From: Ruminococcaceae bacterium BL-6
GTDB taxonomy: Bacteria > Bacillota > Clostridia > Oscillospirales > Acutalibacteraceae
Assembly (NCBI GenBank): GCA_902810075.1
Contig: LR778135.1
Coordinates: 1,426,001-1,490,000 of the forward strand
Direction of reading: 5' to 3'
Length of the DNA stretch: 64,000 nucleotides
Shown one piece after another: positions 1 through 9,263 of this stretch. Numbering within the stretch: the stretch's first letter is position 1; each line of letters starts with the position of its first letter. Both the position numbers and the translations under genes were made by a program. Below the pieces are notes generated by a model. That model had not been told where the DNA came from, made no database searches, and saw nothing but the letters and a program-made list of their open reading frames with translations.

Positions 1-2
1 TC

Positions 3-1013
3 CATTATGAGGCCCCGGTCGAGGAACAGAACTTCGCCACGCCCATCGAATTCATCAACGCTTCGGAGGTCCGAGAAGATGATGAGGAATTCAAAAATCC
101 CGTGGATCTCATGTTTGAGGCGCTGGAAAAGGAAAATCCGAACCACTTCGCTGTCAGGCAATATAAAAAGTACAAGTTGGCGGCGGGCAAGACAGCAAAA
201 TCGATCCTTATTTCCTGCGGAGCAAGAATGGCCCCCTTCGACATTCAGGAGCTTCGTGACCTGACAGCCTACGACGAGTTGGAGCTGGATACGCTGGGCG
301 ACCGAAAAACAGCCCTGTTCATCATTATTTCTGATACTGATGACACCTTTAACTTTTTAGTTTCGATGGCCTACACGCAGCTTTTCAACCTGCTTTGCGA
401 AAAGGCCGACGACGTGTACGGCGGGCGCTTGCCCGTTCACGTCCGGTGCCTGCTTGACGAATTTGCCAACATCGGGCAGATCCCCAAATTTGAAAAGCTG
501 ATCGCCACCATCCGCAGCCGTGAAATCTCGGCCTGCCTTGTTTTGCAGGCGCAGAGCCAGCTCAAGGCCCTGTACAAAGACAACGCCGACACGATCATCG
601 GCAACTGCGACAGCGCCATTTTCCTCGGCGGCAAGGAACGCACGACTTTGAAGGAACTAACCGAATCTCTTGGGAAAGAGACGATCGACACCTACAACAC
701 CGGCGAAAGCCGGGGCCGCGAGGTTTCTCACAGCCTCAATTATCAAAAATTGGGGAAGGACCTCGCTTCGGTCGATGAGCTGTCTGTTCTTGACGGCGGC
801 AAATGTATCCTCCAGCTTCGCGGCGTCCGGCCTTTCCTTTCGGACAAGTACGACATCACAAAGCATCCGAACTACAAGTACCTGTCCGACTATGATCCCC
901 TCAACGCTTTCCATATTGAGAAATTTCTATCCACCAAATTAAAACCGAAACCGGATGATGTGTTCAACACGTATTCCGTTGACCTCTCCGGGGAACCGAA
1001 AGCCGCAGAATAG
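3..1013 (+). CDS. VirD4/TraG-type conjugative coupling protein, C-terminal part
   Basis: Coupling ATPase that links the relaxosome to the type IV secretion channel at the inner membrane. The gene runs in from the left edge, so the N-terminal membrane region and Walker A are outside the window. The visible 336 residues contain the Walker B stretch LLDEFANIG, followed by the SREISACLVLQAQSQ segment typical of TraG/VirD4 proteins. The stop is TAG at 1011-1013, inside a terminator-like hairpin. It heads the conjugation gene block (Maff2, VirB6-, VirB3- and VirB4-like proteins follow on the same strand). Family assignment is secure; the missing 5' end is only a window effect. Confidence 0.93.
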   Translation, partial: HYEAPVEEQNFATPIEFINASEVREDDEEFKNPVDLMFEALEKENPNHFAVRQYKKYKLAAGKTAKSILISCGARMAPFDIQELRDLTAYDELELDTLGDRKTALFIIISDTDDTFNFLVSMAYTQLFNLLCEKADDVYGGRLPVHVRCLLDEFANIGQIPKFEKLIATIRSREISACLVLQAQSQLKALYKDNADTIIGNCDSAIFLGGKERTTLKELTESLGKETIDTYNTGESRGREVSHSLNYQKLGKDLASVDELSVLDGGKCILQLRGVRPFLSDKYDITKHPNYKYLSDYDPLNAFHIEKFLSTKLKPKPDDVFNTYSVDLSGEPKAAE

Positions 1014-1023
1014 CGGCTTTTTT
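999..1023 (+). terminator. Intrinsic terminator-like hairpin overlapping the virD4 stop
   Basis: AAAGCCGC at 999-1006 pairs with GCGGCTTT at 1013-1020, followed by Ts to 1023. The stop codon lies in the loop region. It may only dampen read-through, because the conjugation genes continue downstream. Confidence 0.6.
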
Positions 1024-1056
1024 CATAGATACAACTTAAAAAATGGAGGTAGTATT

Positions 1057-1272
1057 ATGAGTTTCTTTCATTCCGCAATCGGCGTTCTCCAGACCCTCGT
1101 GATCGCCCTCGGCGCGGGCCTCGCCATTTGGGGCGCAATCAACCTTCTGGAAGGTTACGGCAACGACAATCCGGGTGCAAAAAGTCAGGGCATTAAACAG
1201 CTCATGGCGGGCGGCGGCGTGGCCCTGATCGGCATTACGCTGGTTCCGCTGCTCTCCAACCTGTTCGGCTGA
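1057..1272 (+). CDS. Maff2 family small membrane protein
   Basis: A 71-residue protein with two hydrophobic segments (about residues 7-27 and 46-68) joined by a polar GYGNDNPGAKSQG loop. This is the layout of the Maff2 family, found next to virD4 in Tn1549-type elements. Its size and two-helix topology resemble VirB2/TrbC pilin-like subunits, so a role in the transfer channel is inferred. The ATG at 1057 is preceded by GGAGG at 1045-1049; an in-frame upstream ATG at 955 lies inside virD4 and is less likely. Confidence 0.85.
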   Translation: MSFFHSAIGVLQTLVIALGAGLAIWGAINLLEGYGNDNPGAKSQGIKQLMAGGGVALIGITLVPLLSNLFG

Positions 1273-1291
1273 TGCCAACGCCAAAACACAC

Positions 1292-1315
1292 CGCGCCCCC
1301 ATTCACGGGGGCGCG
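1292..1315 (+). other. GC-rich perfect hairpin before the coiled-coil gene
   Basis: CGCGCCCCC (1292-1300) and GGGGGCGCG (1307-1315) form a 9-bp stem with a 6-nt loop and no T-run. It sits just upstream of the ribosome-binding site of the gene at 1333, so it is more likely an mRNA-stability or processing element than a terminator. Confidence 0.4.
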
Positions 1316-1332
1316 GGAAAGGAGATGATCGT

Positions 1333-2130
1333 ATGGAAAACACGGCAACCACTGCCGCACCGCTGCTGGAAAACGAGTATGTCAAGGAGCTTTTAGCCGT
1401 CATGGAGGCCAACCGTGTGCCTGCCGTGAAGGATCTGCTTGCCGTTTTTAATCAGGTAAGCGCGATGGAACGCCAGCTCGACACTGCGGTCACGGAGCTG
1501 GCCGCGCTGCGTCGAGAACTCAGCGCGGTACAGGAACAGGCCCACCCCGTAAAAGCCACTCTGCAAAATACGGGCGCGGCTATGGAAAAAAGCATGACAG
1601 CTGTGCGTGACCGGCTGGATGCAACAAAACAGGCCGTGATCGACGGCTGCAAAAACGCTGTGGATGCTTTTTGTGAAAAAGGAATTTCCGCGCTGGACAA
1701 TATCGCCCGCTTTTTCAAGTTGCGGCCCATGCTGGAAACCATGCGCACGGAGTTGGACAAAAGCATCCGGGCTGACAGATCAGCGATGGGTAAAATTGAA
1801 ACCGCGAGCGCAGAGTACCATGAGGCCGGGCGGCACATCAAGAATATGGGCCGGACGCTGATGGGAAACGAGGCTGCTGTCGAAGCAAAGCCTATGGGAA
1901 AGCTGGCAAAGTCTTTGGAGGCTCCGTTCAAAACGGAGCTGTCCTGCCTGTCATCCATGAAGAAGAGCATGGAGAAAGCCCTTCTCCGTCTGACCGCGCT
2001 GGAACAATCGGCACAGCGGAAGCCCTCCGTTCAGCAGAACATCCACGCTCTCAGCGAAAAACTCGCGCGGGAGCAAAAATCCGCACCCGCCGCCGAAAAG
2101 TCCCGGTCCGTGTCCCATAAGGCGCGTTAG
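1333..2130 (+). CDS. ICE coiled-coil protein (DUF6674-like)
   Basis: A 265-residue hydrophilic protein dominated by helical heptad-like stretches (about residues 15-75 and 175-245) with a short hydrophobic patch around 100-125 (IDGCKNAVDAFCEKGISALDNIARFF). There is no signal peptide and no catalytic motif. Proteins of this size and composition lie between Maff2 and the VirB6-like gene in related Clostridia elements; I associate them with DUF6674 from memory. The start ATG has GGAAAGGAG about 9 nt upstream. Function unknown; a structural role in transfer is only suggested by position. Confidence 0.7.
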   Translation: MENTATTAAPLLENEYVKELLAVMEANRVPAVKDLLAVFNQVSAMERQLDTAVTELAALRRELSAVQEQAHPVKATLQNTGAAMEKSMTAVRDRLDATKQAVIDGCKNAVDAFCEKGISALDNIARFFKLRPMLETMRTELDKSIRADRSAMGKIETASAEYHEAGRHIKNMGRTLMGNEAAVEAKPMGKLAKSLEAPFKTELSCLSSMKKSMEKALLRLTALEQSAQRKPSVQQNIHALSEKLAREQKSAPAAEKSRSVSHKAR

Positions 2131-2187
2131 TTACCGTTCGTACCGTCTCATGGTGAAAACAGGCGGCGGAAAAGGAGGTGATGCCAC

Positions 2188-3057
2188 TTGGATTTCATCA
2201 AGCAGCAGATTACCGAATGGCTGAAAGAAATACTCGTCGGCGGCATCATGAACAACCTGTCGGGTATGTTCGACAACGTAAACAGTCAGGTCGGGCAGAT
2301 TGCCTCTCAGGTGGGAACGACACCGCAGGCATGGAACACCGGCATTTACAACATGATTCGGACCCTGTCCGAAAACGTCATGATGCCCATCGCGGGCCTG
2401 ATCCTCGCGTTCGTCATGACGCTGGAGTTGATCCAGATCATCACCGACAAAAACAACCTTCATGACATCGAAATCGCCGTTTTCTTCAAGTGGATTTTCA
2501 AAACGGCTTGTGCCATCCTCATCGTGACCAACACATGGAACATCGTCATGGGCATATTCGACGTGGCGCAGAGCGTGGTCAACAGCGCGGCGGGAATCAT
2601 CGTCTCCGACACGTCCATCGACATCAGCTCCGTCACGGCAAACCTTCAGACACGGCTCATGGCAATGGACCTCGGCCCCCTGTTCGGGCTGTGGTTCCAG
2701 AGTATTTTCGTGGGCTTTACCATGTGGGCGCTCACGATCTGCATTTTCATCATCGTGTACGGCAGGATGATCGAAATCTACTTAGCCACTTCCATCGCGC
2801 CGATCCCGATGGCAACGATGCTGAACCGGGAATCGGGCGGCATGGGGCAGAATTATCTGCGCTCCCTGTTCGCGCTGGGATTTCAGGGCTTTCTCATCAT
2901 CGTCTGCGTGGCGATTTACGCCGTTCTGGTAAAAAGCATCAGCGTGAGCACGGATATCAGCAAAGCAATCTGGACGTGTATGGGCTACACAGTGCTGCTG
3001 TGCTTTACGCTCTTTAAGACCGGAAGCCTCGCAAAATCAATTTTTAGCGTGCATTGA
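2188..3057 (+). CDS. VirB6/TrbL-like polytopic membrane protein of the conjugation channel
   Basis: A 289-residue integral membrane protein with about six hydrophobic helices, clearest near residues 70-92, 103-130, 170-205 and 225-280. It matches the TrbL/VirB6-like proteins placed before PrgI and VirB4 in Tn1549-type elements, where they form the inner-membrane pore. The start is TTG at 2188, supported by AAAGGAGGTG at 2171-2180. A 15-nt gap separates it from the next gene, so the two are probably co-transcribed. Confidence 0.85.
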   Translation: MDFIKQQITEWLKEILVGGIMNNLSGMFDNVNSQVGQIASQVGTTPQAWNTGIYNMIRTLSENVMMPIAGLILAFVMTLELIQIITDKNNLHDIEIAVFFKWIFKTACAILIVTNTWNIVMGIFDVAQSVVNSAAGIIVSDTSIDISSVTANLQTRLMAMDLGPLFGLWFQSIFVGFTMWALTICIFIIVYGRMIEIYLATSIAPIPMATMLNRESGGMGQNYLRSLFALGFQGFLIIVCVAIYAVLVKSISVSTDISKAIWTCMGYTVLLCFTLFKTGSLAKSIFSVH

Positions 3058-3072
3058 CGGAGGTGATATGCA

Positions 3073-3480
3073 ATGCAGGACAAATTACAGGAGCTTCTTG
3101 ACAGGCTGGACGCCAATCTTGAGGATTTTCGGAAAACGTGGGAAGCCAGCGATAAAGCAAAGCTGATCGACGGTTCCCGCGAAATCACCGCAATCAGGGA
3201 CGCCCATTATTATCTAACCGAAAGCCACGGCTTTGAATCGGAGGAAATCGACTATCTTCTCCTGTTTGAAAACCCTTTACAGGTCGTTGCGGACAAGTGG
3301 CTGGAACGCACGGAGGATCTGAGCGATTTCAGCTTCGCGCTCGACGAGGTGTTCGACAAGCAGGACGCGCTCCGGGACTACGAACGGGAAGAAAAACCAT
3401 CCGTTCTGGAGCAGCTTCATCATACCGCCGAGACTGCCGGGAAAGCCGCGCGCCCGACAAAAGAACAGGAGGCGCGATAA
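3073..3480 (+). CDS. Small acidic ICE protein of unknown function (possibly DUF3848-like)
   Basis: A 135-residue acidic, mostly helical soluble protein. The middle (LLLFENPLQVVADKW, about residues 60-75) loosely resembles DUF3848 proteins of the same elements, but I am not sure of that match. It is tightly packed: the start has GGAGGTGA upstream and its TAA (3478-3480) touches the ATG of prgI at 3481. Position between the VirB6- and VirB3-like genes argues for a transfer role. No enzyme motif is visible. Confidence 0.7.
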   Translation: MQDKLQELLDRLDANLEDFRKTWEASDKAKLIDGSREITAIRDAHYYLTESHGFESEEIDYLLLFENPLQVVADKWLERTEDLSDFSFALDEVFDKQDALRDYEREEKPSVLEQLHHTAETAGKAARPTKEQEAR

Positions 3481-3939
3481 ATGGCCTATGTTCCCGTTCC
3501 CAAGGACCTGACCGCCGTAAAAACGAAGGTTCTGTTCAATTTAACAAAACGGCAGCTTATCTGTTTCAGCGGCGGCGCGCTTGTCGGTGTACCGCTTTTC
3601 TTTTTGCTCAAGGGGCCTGCGGGGTTCAGCGCCGGAGCCGCTTCCCTCTGCATGGTTCTCGTCATGCTGCCGTTTTTCCTGACGGCCGTGTATGAGAAAA
3701 ACGGTCTGCCGATGGAAAAAATCGTCCGCAACATTGCCCGGGTGCTGTTTCTCCGGCAAAAGCAGAGGCCCTATCAGACCAACAATTTTTACGCCGTGCT
3801 CGCGCGGCAAAGCAAATTAGACAAGGAGGTGCGTCGGATTGTCGGTAAAAAAGCAAAAACCGGCCATAAAGCGGTCATTGTCCCGCGCCGAGAGGCGTCA
3901 GATCGAAGCTGCCGTCGCAAAGGCGCGGCAGACCGATAA
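3481..3939 (+). CDS. PrgI family (VirB3-like) membrane protein
   Basis: A 152-residue protein with two membrane helices (about residues 27-48 and 51-72) after a basic N terminus, then a cytoplasmic tail with the RPYQTNNFY stretch seen in PrgI proteins. PrgI is the Gram-positive counterpart of VirB3 and works with the VirB4 ATPase. Its last 101 nt overlap the 5' end of virB4 in another frame. The overlap is unusually long but both starts have good ribosome-binding sites. Confidence 0.88.
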   Translation: MAYVPVPKDLTAVKTKVLFNLTKRQLICFSGGALVGVPLFFLLKGPAGFSAGAASLCMVLVMLPFFLTAVYEKNGLPMEKIVRNIARVLFLRQKQRPYQTNNFYAVLARQSKLDKEVRRIVGKKAKTGHKAVIVPRREASDRSCRRKGAADR

Positions 3940-6244
3940 GAAAAAGCGGTCGGCACAGGACAGCGTCCCGTTCCAGCGCATGTTCCCGGACGGAATCTGC
4001 CGCGTGACCGAAAGTTATTACACGAAAACCGTTCAGTTTCATGACATCAACTATCAGCTCAACCAGAACGAGGACAAGACCGCCATTTTTGAGGGCTGGT
4101 GCGATTTCCTCAACTATTTCGACAGTTCCATCAAGTTTCAGCTCTCGTTCCTGAACCTATCCGCAACGCGGGACAGCTTTGCGAAAAGCGTCACCATCCC
4201 GCCGCAGGGCGACGATTTCGACAGCCTGCGCGCGGAGTATACGGAAATGCTCCGTAACCAGCTTGCCAAAGGCAATAACGGCCTCATCAAAACCAAATAC
4301 CTGACCTTCGGTATCGAAGCGGACAGCCTGAAAGCGGCCAAGCCCCGGCTGGAGCGCGTCGAGATCGACATTCTCAACAACTTCAAACATCTCGGCGTAA
4401 CGGCTGCTTCCCTGAACGGTGCGGACCGCCTGCGGCTGCTGCACGACATTTTCCGCATGGACACGCCGGAGCCGTTCCGTTTTTCATGGGACTGGCTGGT
4501 TCCCTCCGGCCTGTCCGTCAAGGATTTCATCGCGCCGTCATCCTTTGAGTTCAAAAGCGGTAGCATGTTCGGCATGGGGCGTCAGGTGGGCGCGGTGTCG
4601 TTCCTGCAAATTCTCGCGCCGGAGCTGAACGACCGGATGCTGGCCGATTTTCTTGATATGGAATCCAGCCTCATCGTCACCATGCACATCCAGTCCATCG
4701 ACCAGGTGAGCGCCATTAAGACGGTAAAACGGAAAATTACGGACCTCGATTCCATGAAGATTCAGGAGCAGAAAAAGGCCATCCGTTCCGGTTACGACAT
4801 GGACATCATCCCCTCGGACCTCGCTACCTACGGCGAGGAAGCGAAAAAACTGTTGCAGGATTTACAGTCCCGCAACGAGCGTATGTTCCTCGTGACCTTT
4901 CTCGTCCTCAACGTGGCCGAGAACCGGCAGCGGCTGGACAACAACGTGTTTCAGGCAAGCTCCCTCGCGCAGAAATACAACTGCGCGCTGACCCGGCTCG
5001 ACTTCCGGCAGGAGGAAGGGCTGATGTCCTCACTTCCGTTGGGGTATAACCAAATAGAGATTCAGCGGGGCCTGACCACATCAAGCACCGCCATTTTTAT
5101 CCCATTTACCACACAGGAGCTGTTCCAGATCGGGCGCGAAGCGCTGTACTGCGGGCTGAATGCTTTGAGCAACAACCTCATTATGGTGGACCGAAAGCTC
5201 CTGAAAAACCCGAACGGCCTGATTCTCGGCACACCGGGCGCGGGCAAATCCTTCGCCGCGAAACGGGAAATCGTCAACGTGTTTCTCGTCACAAACGACG
5301 ACATCATCGTCTGTGACCCGGAGGCCGAATACGGCCCGCTGATCGAGCGTCTGCACGGACAGATCATCAAAATATCGCCCGCGTCCATCGATTACATCAA
5401 CCCGATGGACATCAATCTCAACTATTCCGAGGAAGAAAATCCATTATCTTTGAAATCGGACTTCATCCTGTCGCTCTGCGAGTTGATAGTTGGCGGCAAG
5501 GAAGGATTGCAGCCGGTGGAAAAGACGGTCATCGACCGCTGCGTGAGGCTGGTATACCGGAATTACCTGAGCGACCCGCGACCCGAAAATATGCCGATTC
5601 TGGAGGATTTGTATAACGAGCTGCGGCGGCAGGACGAAAAGGAAGCGCAGTACGTCGCCACGGCGCTGGAAATCTACGTCACCGGCTCCCTCAACGTGTT
5701 CAACCACCGCACTACCGTGAACGTGAAAAACCGCGTTGTCAGCTACGACATCCGGGAGCTTGGCAAGCAGCTCAAAAAAATCGGGATGCTCATCGTGCAG
5801 GATCAGGTCTGGAATCGCGTTACCGTCAACCGGGCCGTGGGGAAATCCACGCGCTACTATATCGACGAGTTCCATCTGCTCTTAAAAGAAGAACAGACTG
5901 CCGCCTATTCCGTGGAAATCTGGAAGCGGTTCCGCAAGTGGGGAGGCATTCCGACCGGGATCACGCAGAACATAAAGGACCTGCTTTCCTCACGGGAAAT
6001 TGAGAACATCTTTGAAAACTCGGATTACATCTATATGCTCAATCAGGCGTCCGGCGACCGCCAGATTCTCGCCAAACAGCTCGGTATTTCGCCGCACCAA
6101 CTCTCCTATGTCACTCATTCCGGCGAGGGCGAAGGGCTGCTGTTTTACGGCAACGTCATTCTGCCGTTTATCGATCATTTCCCGAAGGACACGGAGCTGT
6201 ACCGCATCATGACCACCAAGCCGCAGGAAGTGGCGGCAACATGA
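3839..6244 (+). CDS. VirB4-type conjugation ATPase
   Basis: An 801-residue cytoplasmic or membrane-associated ATPase that powers assembly of the transfer channel. Walker A is GTPGAGKS at residues 464-471 and the Walker B region is YYIDEFHLLL near residue 673, followed by GGIPTGITQNIKDLL, the sensor segment common to VirB4/TraE proteins. Start is TTG at 3839 with AAGGAGGT at 3823-3830, inside prgI. Length is normal for Tn1549-type VirB4. The motifs are intact, unlike several downstream genes. Confidence 0.95.
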   Translation: MSVKKQKPAIKRSLSRAERRQIEAAVAKARQTDKKKRSAQDSVPFQRMFPDGICRVTESYYTKTVQFHDINYQLNQNEDKTAIFEGWCDFLNYFDSSIKFQLSFLNLSATRDSFAKSVTIPPQGDDFDSLRAEYTEMLRNQLAKGNNGLIKTKYLTFGIEADSLKAAKPRLERVEIDILNNFKHLGVTAASLNGADRLRLLHDIFRMDTPEPFRFSWDWLVPSGLSVKDFIAPSSFEFKSGSMFGMGRQVGAVSFLQILAPELNDRMLADFLDMESSLIVTMHIQSIDQVSAIKTVKRKITDLDSMKIQEQKKAIRSGYDMDIIPSDLATYGEEAKKLLQDLQSRNERMFLVTFLVLNVAENRQRLDNNVFQASSLAQKYNCALTRLDFRQEEGLMSSLPLGYNQIEIQRGLTTSSTAIFIPFTTQELFQIGREALYCGLNALSNNLIMVDRKLLKNPNGLILGTPGAGKSFAAKREIVNVFLVTNDDIIVCDPEAEYGPLIERLHGQIIKISPASIDYINPMDINLNYSEEENPLSLKSDFILSLCELIVGGKEGLQPVEKTVIDRCVRLVYRNYLSDPRPENMPILEDLYNELRRQDEKEAQYVATALEIYVTGSLNVFNHRTTVNVKNRVVSYDIRELGKQLKKIGMLIVQDQVWNRVTVNRAVGKSTRYYIDEFHLLLKEEQTAAYSVEIWKRFRKWGGIPTGITQNIKDLLSSREIENIFENSDYIYMLNQASGDRQILAKQLGISPHQLSYVTHSGEGEGLLFYGNVILPFIDHFPKDTELYRIMTTKPQEVAAT

Positions 6245-6278
6245 GTGTTCCTATTCAGTAGGATCGGAGGTGACGATA

Positions 6279-8006
6279 ATGGAAAAACGAGCGCCCCGCC
6301 TGCAATTCACGGATGAGGAACGTGCCGATCCCGTATTAAAAAAAACTGTCCGCAGGACGCAGAAAGCGGCGGCAAAAGCGGATCAGGAGCAGGAGAAAAT
6401 ACCGAAAAAGAAAGTTCTTCGCAAGCAGCGCACCTTTGATAAGCCCACGGGTAAAGCAAAGATGCGCTTGTATTTTGAGGAAGTAGGCAAGAAAAAACCG
6501 TCTAAACTCACTCACGCTGTCCGGGACGCACCCGGAAACGCCGCTCTGATGCAGTTTCATCGGGAAATCCGGCAGTCCGAGGACGAAAACGTGGGCGTGG
6601 AGGCCGCGCACAAAAGCGAGGAAGCTGCCGAAACGGGCGGGCGTCTGGCGCGCAGCGCCCATCGTTCCCATAAATTGAAGCCCTACCGGAAATCGGTCAA
6701 AGCGGAAAAGAGGCTTGACCGCGCCAATCTCGGCTATTTGCAGAAAAAGGCCGCGCGGGACAATCCGCAGCCCTCCGGCAATCCTTTAGCCCACTGGCGG
6801 CAGAAGCGGGCCGTCAAAAAGCAGTACGCCGCCGCGAAACGGGCCGGGCAGTTTACGGGTTCCGCCGGGAAAACTGCCGAAAACACCGCGAAAGCGGCAA
6901 AGACGGCGGCACGGCAGAGCAAGCGGGCGGCGGCTTTTGTCGCACGACACCGGAACGGTTTTCTGATCGCCGCAGGCGTCTTTCTGGTGCTGGTCTTGCT
7001 TCTGAATATCCTATCCTCCAGTTCGGTTCTGCTGGAAGGGGCGCTGTCCGGCGTTACCATGTCCACCTATCCTTCCACGGACGATGCCATGCTCGGCGCG
7101 GAGGCCGCTTATGCCCAAAAGGAAGCGAATCTTCAGGACGAAATCGACCATTATCAGGTGCGGCATCCCAGCTATGACGAAAATCATTATACGCTCGATA
7201 AAATCGGCCACGACCCCTATGTGCTGGTTTCCATTCTGACGGCGTGGCACGGCGGCGAATGGACGCTGGATGAAGTCCGGGACACGCTTTCCACGCTGTT
7301 CTCAAAAGAATACCAACTGACACAAACCGTGGAGACGGAAACCCGGACCCGCACGGAAACGGATACCGTAACGGACCCGGACGGCACGACGCACACCGAA
7401 ACCCGTCAGATTCCCTATCCCTACACCATTTGTAACGTGAAGCTGCACAACGAGGATCTGTCCCATCTTCCTATTTTCATCATGAACGAGGATCAGGTCG
7501 GCGTTTACTCGATGTACATGTCTACGCTCGGCAACCGGCCCGATCTGTTCCCCGCGTCGGCCTATCCGAACGCCTCCACCGTCAAGAAACCCACGGAGTA
7601 CGACATTCCCCCGGAGGAAATGACGGACGCGCGGTTCGCCGCCATGATGACGGAAGCACAGAAATACATCGGCTATCCCTACGTTTGGGGCGGCAGCAGC
7701 CCGAAAACCTCGTTCGACTGTTCGGGTTACGTGTCGTGGGTGATCAATCACAGCGGATGGAACGTGGGACGGCTGGGGGCGCAGGGCCTCTGCAATATCT
7801 GCACTCCGGTTTCTCCCGCCGACGCAAAACCCGGCGACCTTGTTTTCTTTGAACACACCTACGATACCGACGGTGTGTCGCATGTGGGCATCTACGTCGG
7901 AAACGGCATGATGCTCGCGGCGGGCGACCCCATCGGCTACTCGAACCTCAATACAAGCTACTGGCAAATCCATTTTCTAACATTTGGGCGTTTACCGAAT
8001 CCATAA
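6279..8006 (+). CDS. CD1108-type transfer protein with C-terminal NlpC/P60 (C40) peptidase domain
   Basis: A 575-residue protein that probably opens the cell wall for the conjugation channel. The N-terminal 225 residues are very basic and cytoplasmic, one membrane helix follows (about 229-250, FLIAAGVFLVLVLLLNIL), and the remainder is extracellular. The C-terminal NlpC/P60 domain (about 460-575) has the catalytic Cys481 in FDCSGYV and the His in SHVGIYVG. There is no separate lysozyme domain. ATG 6279 is chosen because GGAGG (6266-6270) lies 8 nt before it; a GTG at 6270 overlaps that site. Confidence 0.9.
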   Translation: MEKRAPRLQFTDEERADPVLKKTVRRTQKAAAKADQEQEKIPKKKVLRKQRTFDKPTGKAKMRLYFEEVGKKKPSKLTHAVRDAPGNAALMQFHREIRQSEDENVGVEAAHKSEEAAETGGRLARSAHRSHKLKPYRKSVKAEKRLDRANLGYLQKKAARDNPQPSGNPLAHWRQKRAVKKQYAAAKRAGQFTGSAGKTAENTAKAAKTAARQSKRAAAFVARHRNGFLIAAGVFLVLVLLLNILSSSSVLLEGALSGVTMSTYPSTDDAMLGAEAAYAQKEANLQDEIDHYQVRHPSYDENHYTLDKIGHDPYVLVSILTAWHGGEWTLDEVRDTLSTLFSKEYQLTQTVETETRTRTETDTVTDPDGTTHTETRQIPYPYTICNVKLHNEDLSHLPIFIMNEDQVGVYSMYMSTLGNRPDLFPASAYPNASTVKKPTEYDIPPEEMTDARFAAMMTEAQKYIGYPYVWGGSSPKTSFDCSGYVSWVINHSGWNVGRLGAQGLCNICTPVSPADAKPGDLVFFEHTYDTDGVSHVGIYVGNGMMLAAGDPIGYSNLNTSYWQIHFLTFGRLPNP

Positions 8007-8030
8007 ACAAACAGATTGGAGGAATCAACC

Positions 8031-8276
8031 GTGAATCCGAAATTCAAAAAAATCGACGCCGAGTATGACAAGAACGCGGCGAAAATCTCCGCGCTGCAAA
8101 ACCGGCAGAAGGAACTGGAAAAGCAGCGCCGGGAACTGGAAAACCTCGATATTGTCGGCCTTGTGCGGGGCATGGGCATGACGGCAGAGGAACTGTCCGC
8201 GCTCATGAAAGCATCCCGCGAAAACCGGCCTGTATCCGATCAAAAGAAACAGGAGGAACATCATGAAGAAATCTAA
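8031..8276 (+). CDS. DUF4315 family protein
   Basis: An 81-residue charged helical protein (KFKKIDAEYDKNAAKISALQ...) with a coiled-coil N-terminal half and the conserved VRGMGMTAEELSAL motif. This fits DUF4315, found directly after the NlpC/P60 gene in this ICE class. GTG at 8031 is preferred over TTG at 8016 because GGAGGA at 8018-8023 is correctly spaced. Its 3' end overlaps the next gene by 14 nt, suggesting translational coupling. Function unknown. Confidence 0.85.
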   Translation: MNPKFKKIDAEYDKNAAKISALQNRQKELEKQRRELENLDIVGLVRGMGMTAEELSALMKASRENRPVSDQKKQEEHHEEI

Positions 8277-9018
8277 AATCCGCATATTCGTCTGCCTGAT
8301 GGCCGCCGTGTCCTGCACGGCGGCTTTTTCCGTCAACGCTCTCGCCTACAGCACAGGGGCTACCTCTCCGACTTTGAGCAGCTCCAGCACCGCGCAGAGC
8401 AGTACCGCATCATCGTCGGCCTCGTCCGCAACGTCAACATCGTCTGAAACATCTCTCAAGCCGCTGACGCCGGACGGCACTGGGACGGTGATCGACAATG
8501 TGACCAATGAGGACGGCAAGGAGTTTTTCACCATTACCACGCCGAGCAAGCACGTCTTTTACCTGATTATCGACCGTCAGAAAAACGCCGAAAACGTCTA
8601 TTTCCTTGACGCCGTGACGGACAAGGACCTGCTGGCGCTTGCAAAGAGCGACAACGAGGGCGGTTCCGGTTCTTCTTCGTCCAAGACTGTTTCCGCCCCG
8701 GAGACATCCTCCGCGCCGACCGCATCGACGCCCACGGTTTCATCCGTTTCCCGGCCGGAACAGCAGAACAACAGCACCGGAATCGCGGCGGTTGCCGTAC
8801 TTGCAGTCGCTCTCGCAGGTGCGGCGGTCTGGTTCTTCAAATTCCGCAAGCCGGGTAAAAAGGATAAGAACAAGCCCGACCCGGACGATTACGATTACGC
8901 CGATGATGGGGATGAGGAATCCGAGCCGGAGAATGAACCGGATTCACTCGACGAAGAAACCGAGCAAAAAGGCGGTTCCGAATCATCCGGCGATGAAATG
9001 GAGCGTGAGGACGAATGA
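8263..9018 (+). CDS. DUF4366 family exported membrane-anchored protein
   Basis: A 251-residue protein with an N-terminal signal peptide (about 1-29, ending near NALAYS), a Ser/Thr-rich linker, a compact domain with the EFFTITTPSKHVFYLIID core (about 85-125), a second Ser-rich linker, one membrane helix (about 170-190) and an acidic cytoplasmic tail. This is the DUF4366 architecture of Tn1549-like elements. It is likely part of the cell-surface side of the transfer apparatus. It is coupled to the DUF4315 gene upstream and to the 54-residue gene downstream, which starts in its stop (ATGA). Confidence 0.88.
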   Translation: MKKSKIRIFVCLMAAVSCTAAFSVNALAYSTGATSPTLSSSSTAQSSTASSSASSATSTSSETSLKPLTPDGTGTVIDNVTNEDGKEFFTITTPSKHVFYLIIDRQKNAENVYFLDAVTDKDLLALAKSDNEGGSGSSSSKTVSAPETSSAPTASTPTVSSVSRPEQQNNSTGIAAVAVLAVALAGAAVWFFKFRKPGKKDKNKPDPDDYDYADDGDEESEPENEPDSLDEETEQKGGSESSGDEMEREDE

Positions 9019-9179
9019 CCTTTTTCACCGACAGTCCCTTTGAACGGATGATGGTGCAGAAGCCGCAGTACAGGTGGGAGGAACGGCCTCCCGCCCCATC
9101 GAAAGGCCGTCCTGACCGTCCCCGTGACTGTTACCGCGATCTTATCATCACATCAAAAGTCAACAAGCCGGAGCAATAA
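9015..9179 (+). CDS. Short conserved ICE protein, 54 residues
   Basis: Starts with ATG inside the TGA of the DUF4366 gene (ATGA overlap) and reads MTFFTDSPFERMM..., ending in KPEQ. The FFTDSPFERMM start and the CYRDLI segment near the end resemble short proteins I recall after DUF4366 in related elements, which often carry a Cys cluster; here only one Cys remains. No membrane segment. Its stop lies inside the loop of an intrinsic terminator, so it closes this transcription unit. Function unknown. Confidence 0.6.
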   Translation: MTFFTDSPFERMMVQKPQYRWEERPPAPSKGRPDRPRDCYRDLIITSKVNKPEQ

Positions 9180-9195
9180 CGTTCCGGCTTGTTTT
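9162..9195 (+). terminator. Intrinsic terminator after the DUF4366 block
   Basis: AACAAGCCGGA (9162-9172) pairs with TCCGGCTTGTT (9183-9193), followed by further Ts. It overlaps the stop of the 54-residue gene. Confidence 0.8.
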
Positions 9196-9263
9196 GGATA
9201 AGTCGGTATGTTAAAATATTTCATATTACAGTTTTCAGTTTATGGACGAGAAGGTGAATTAAT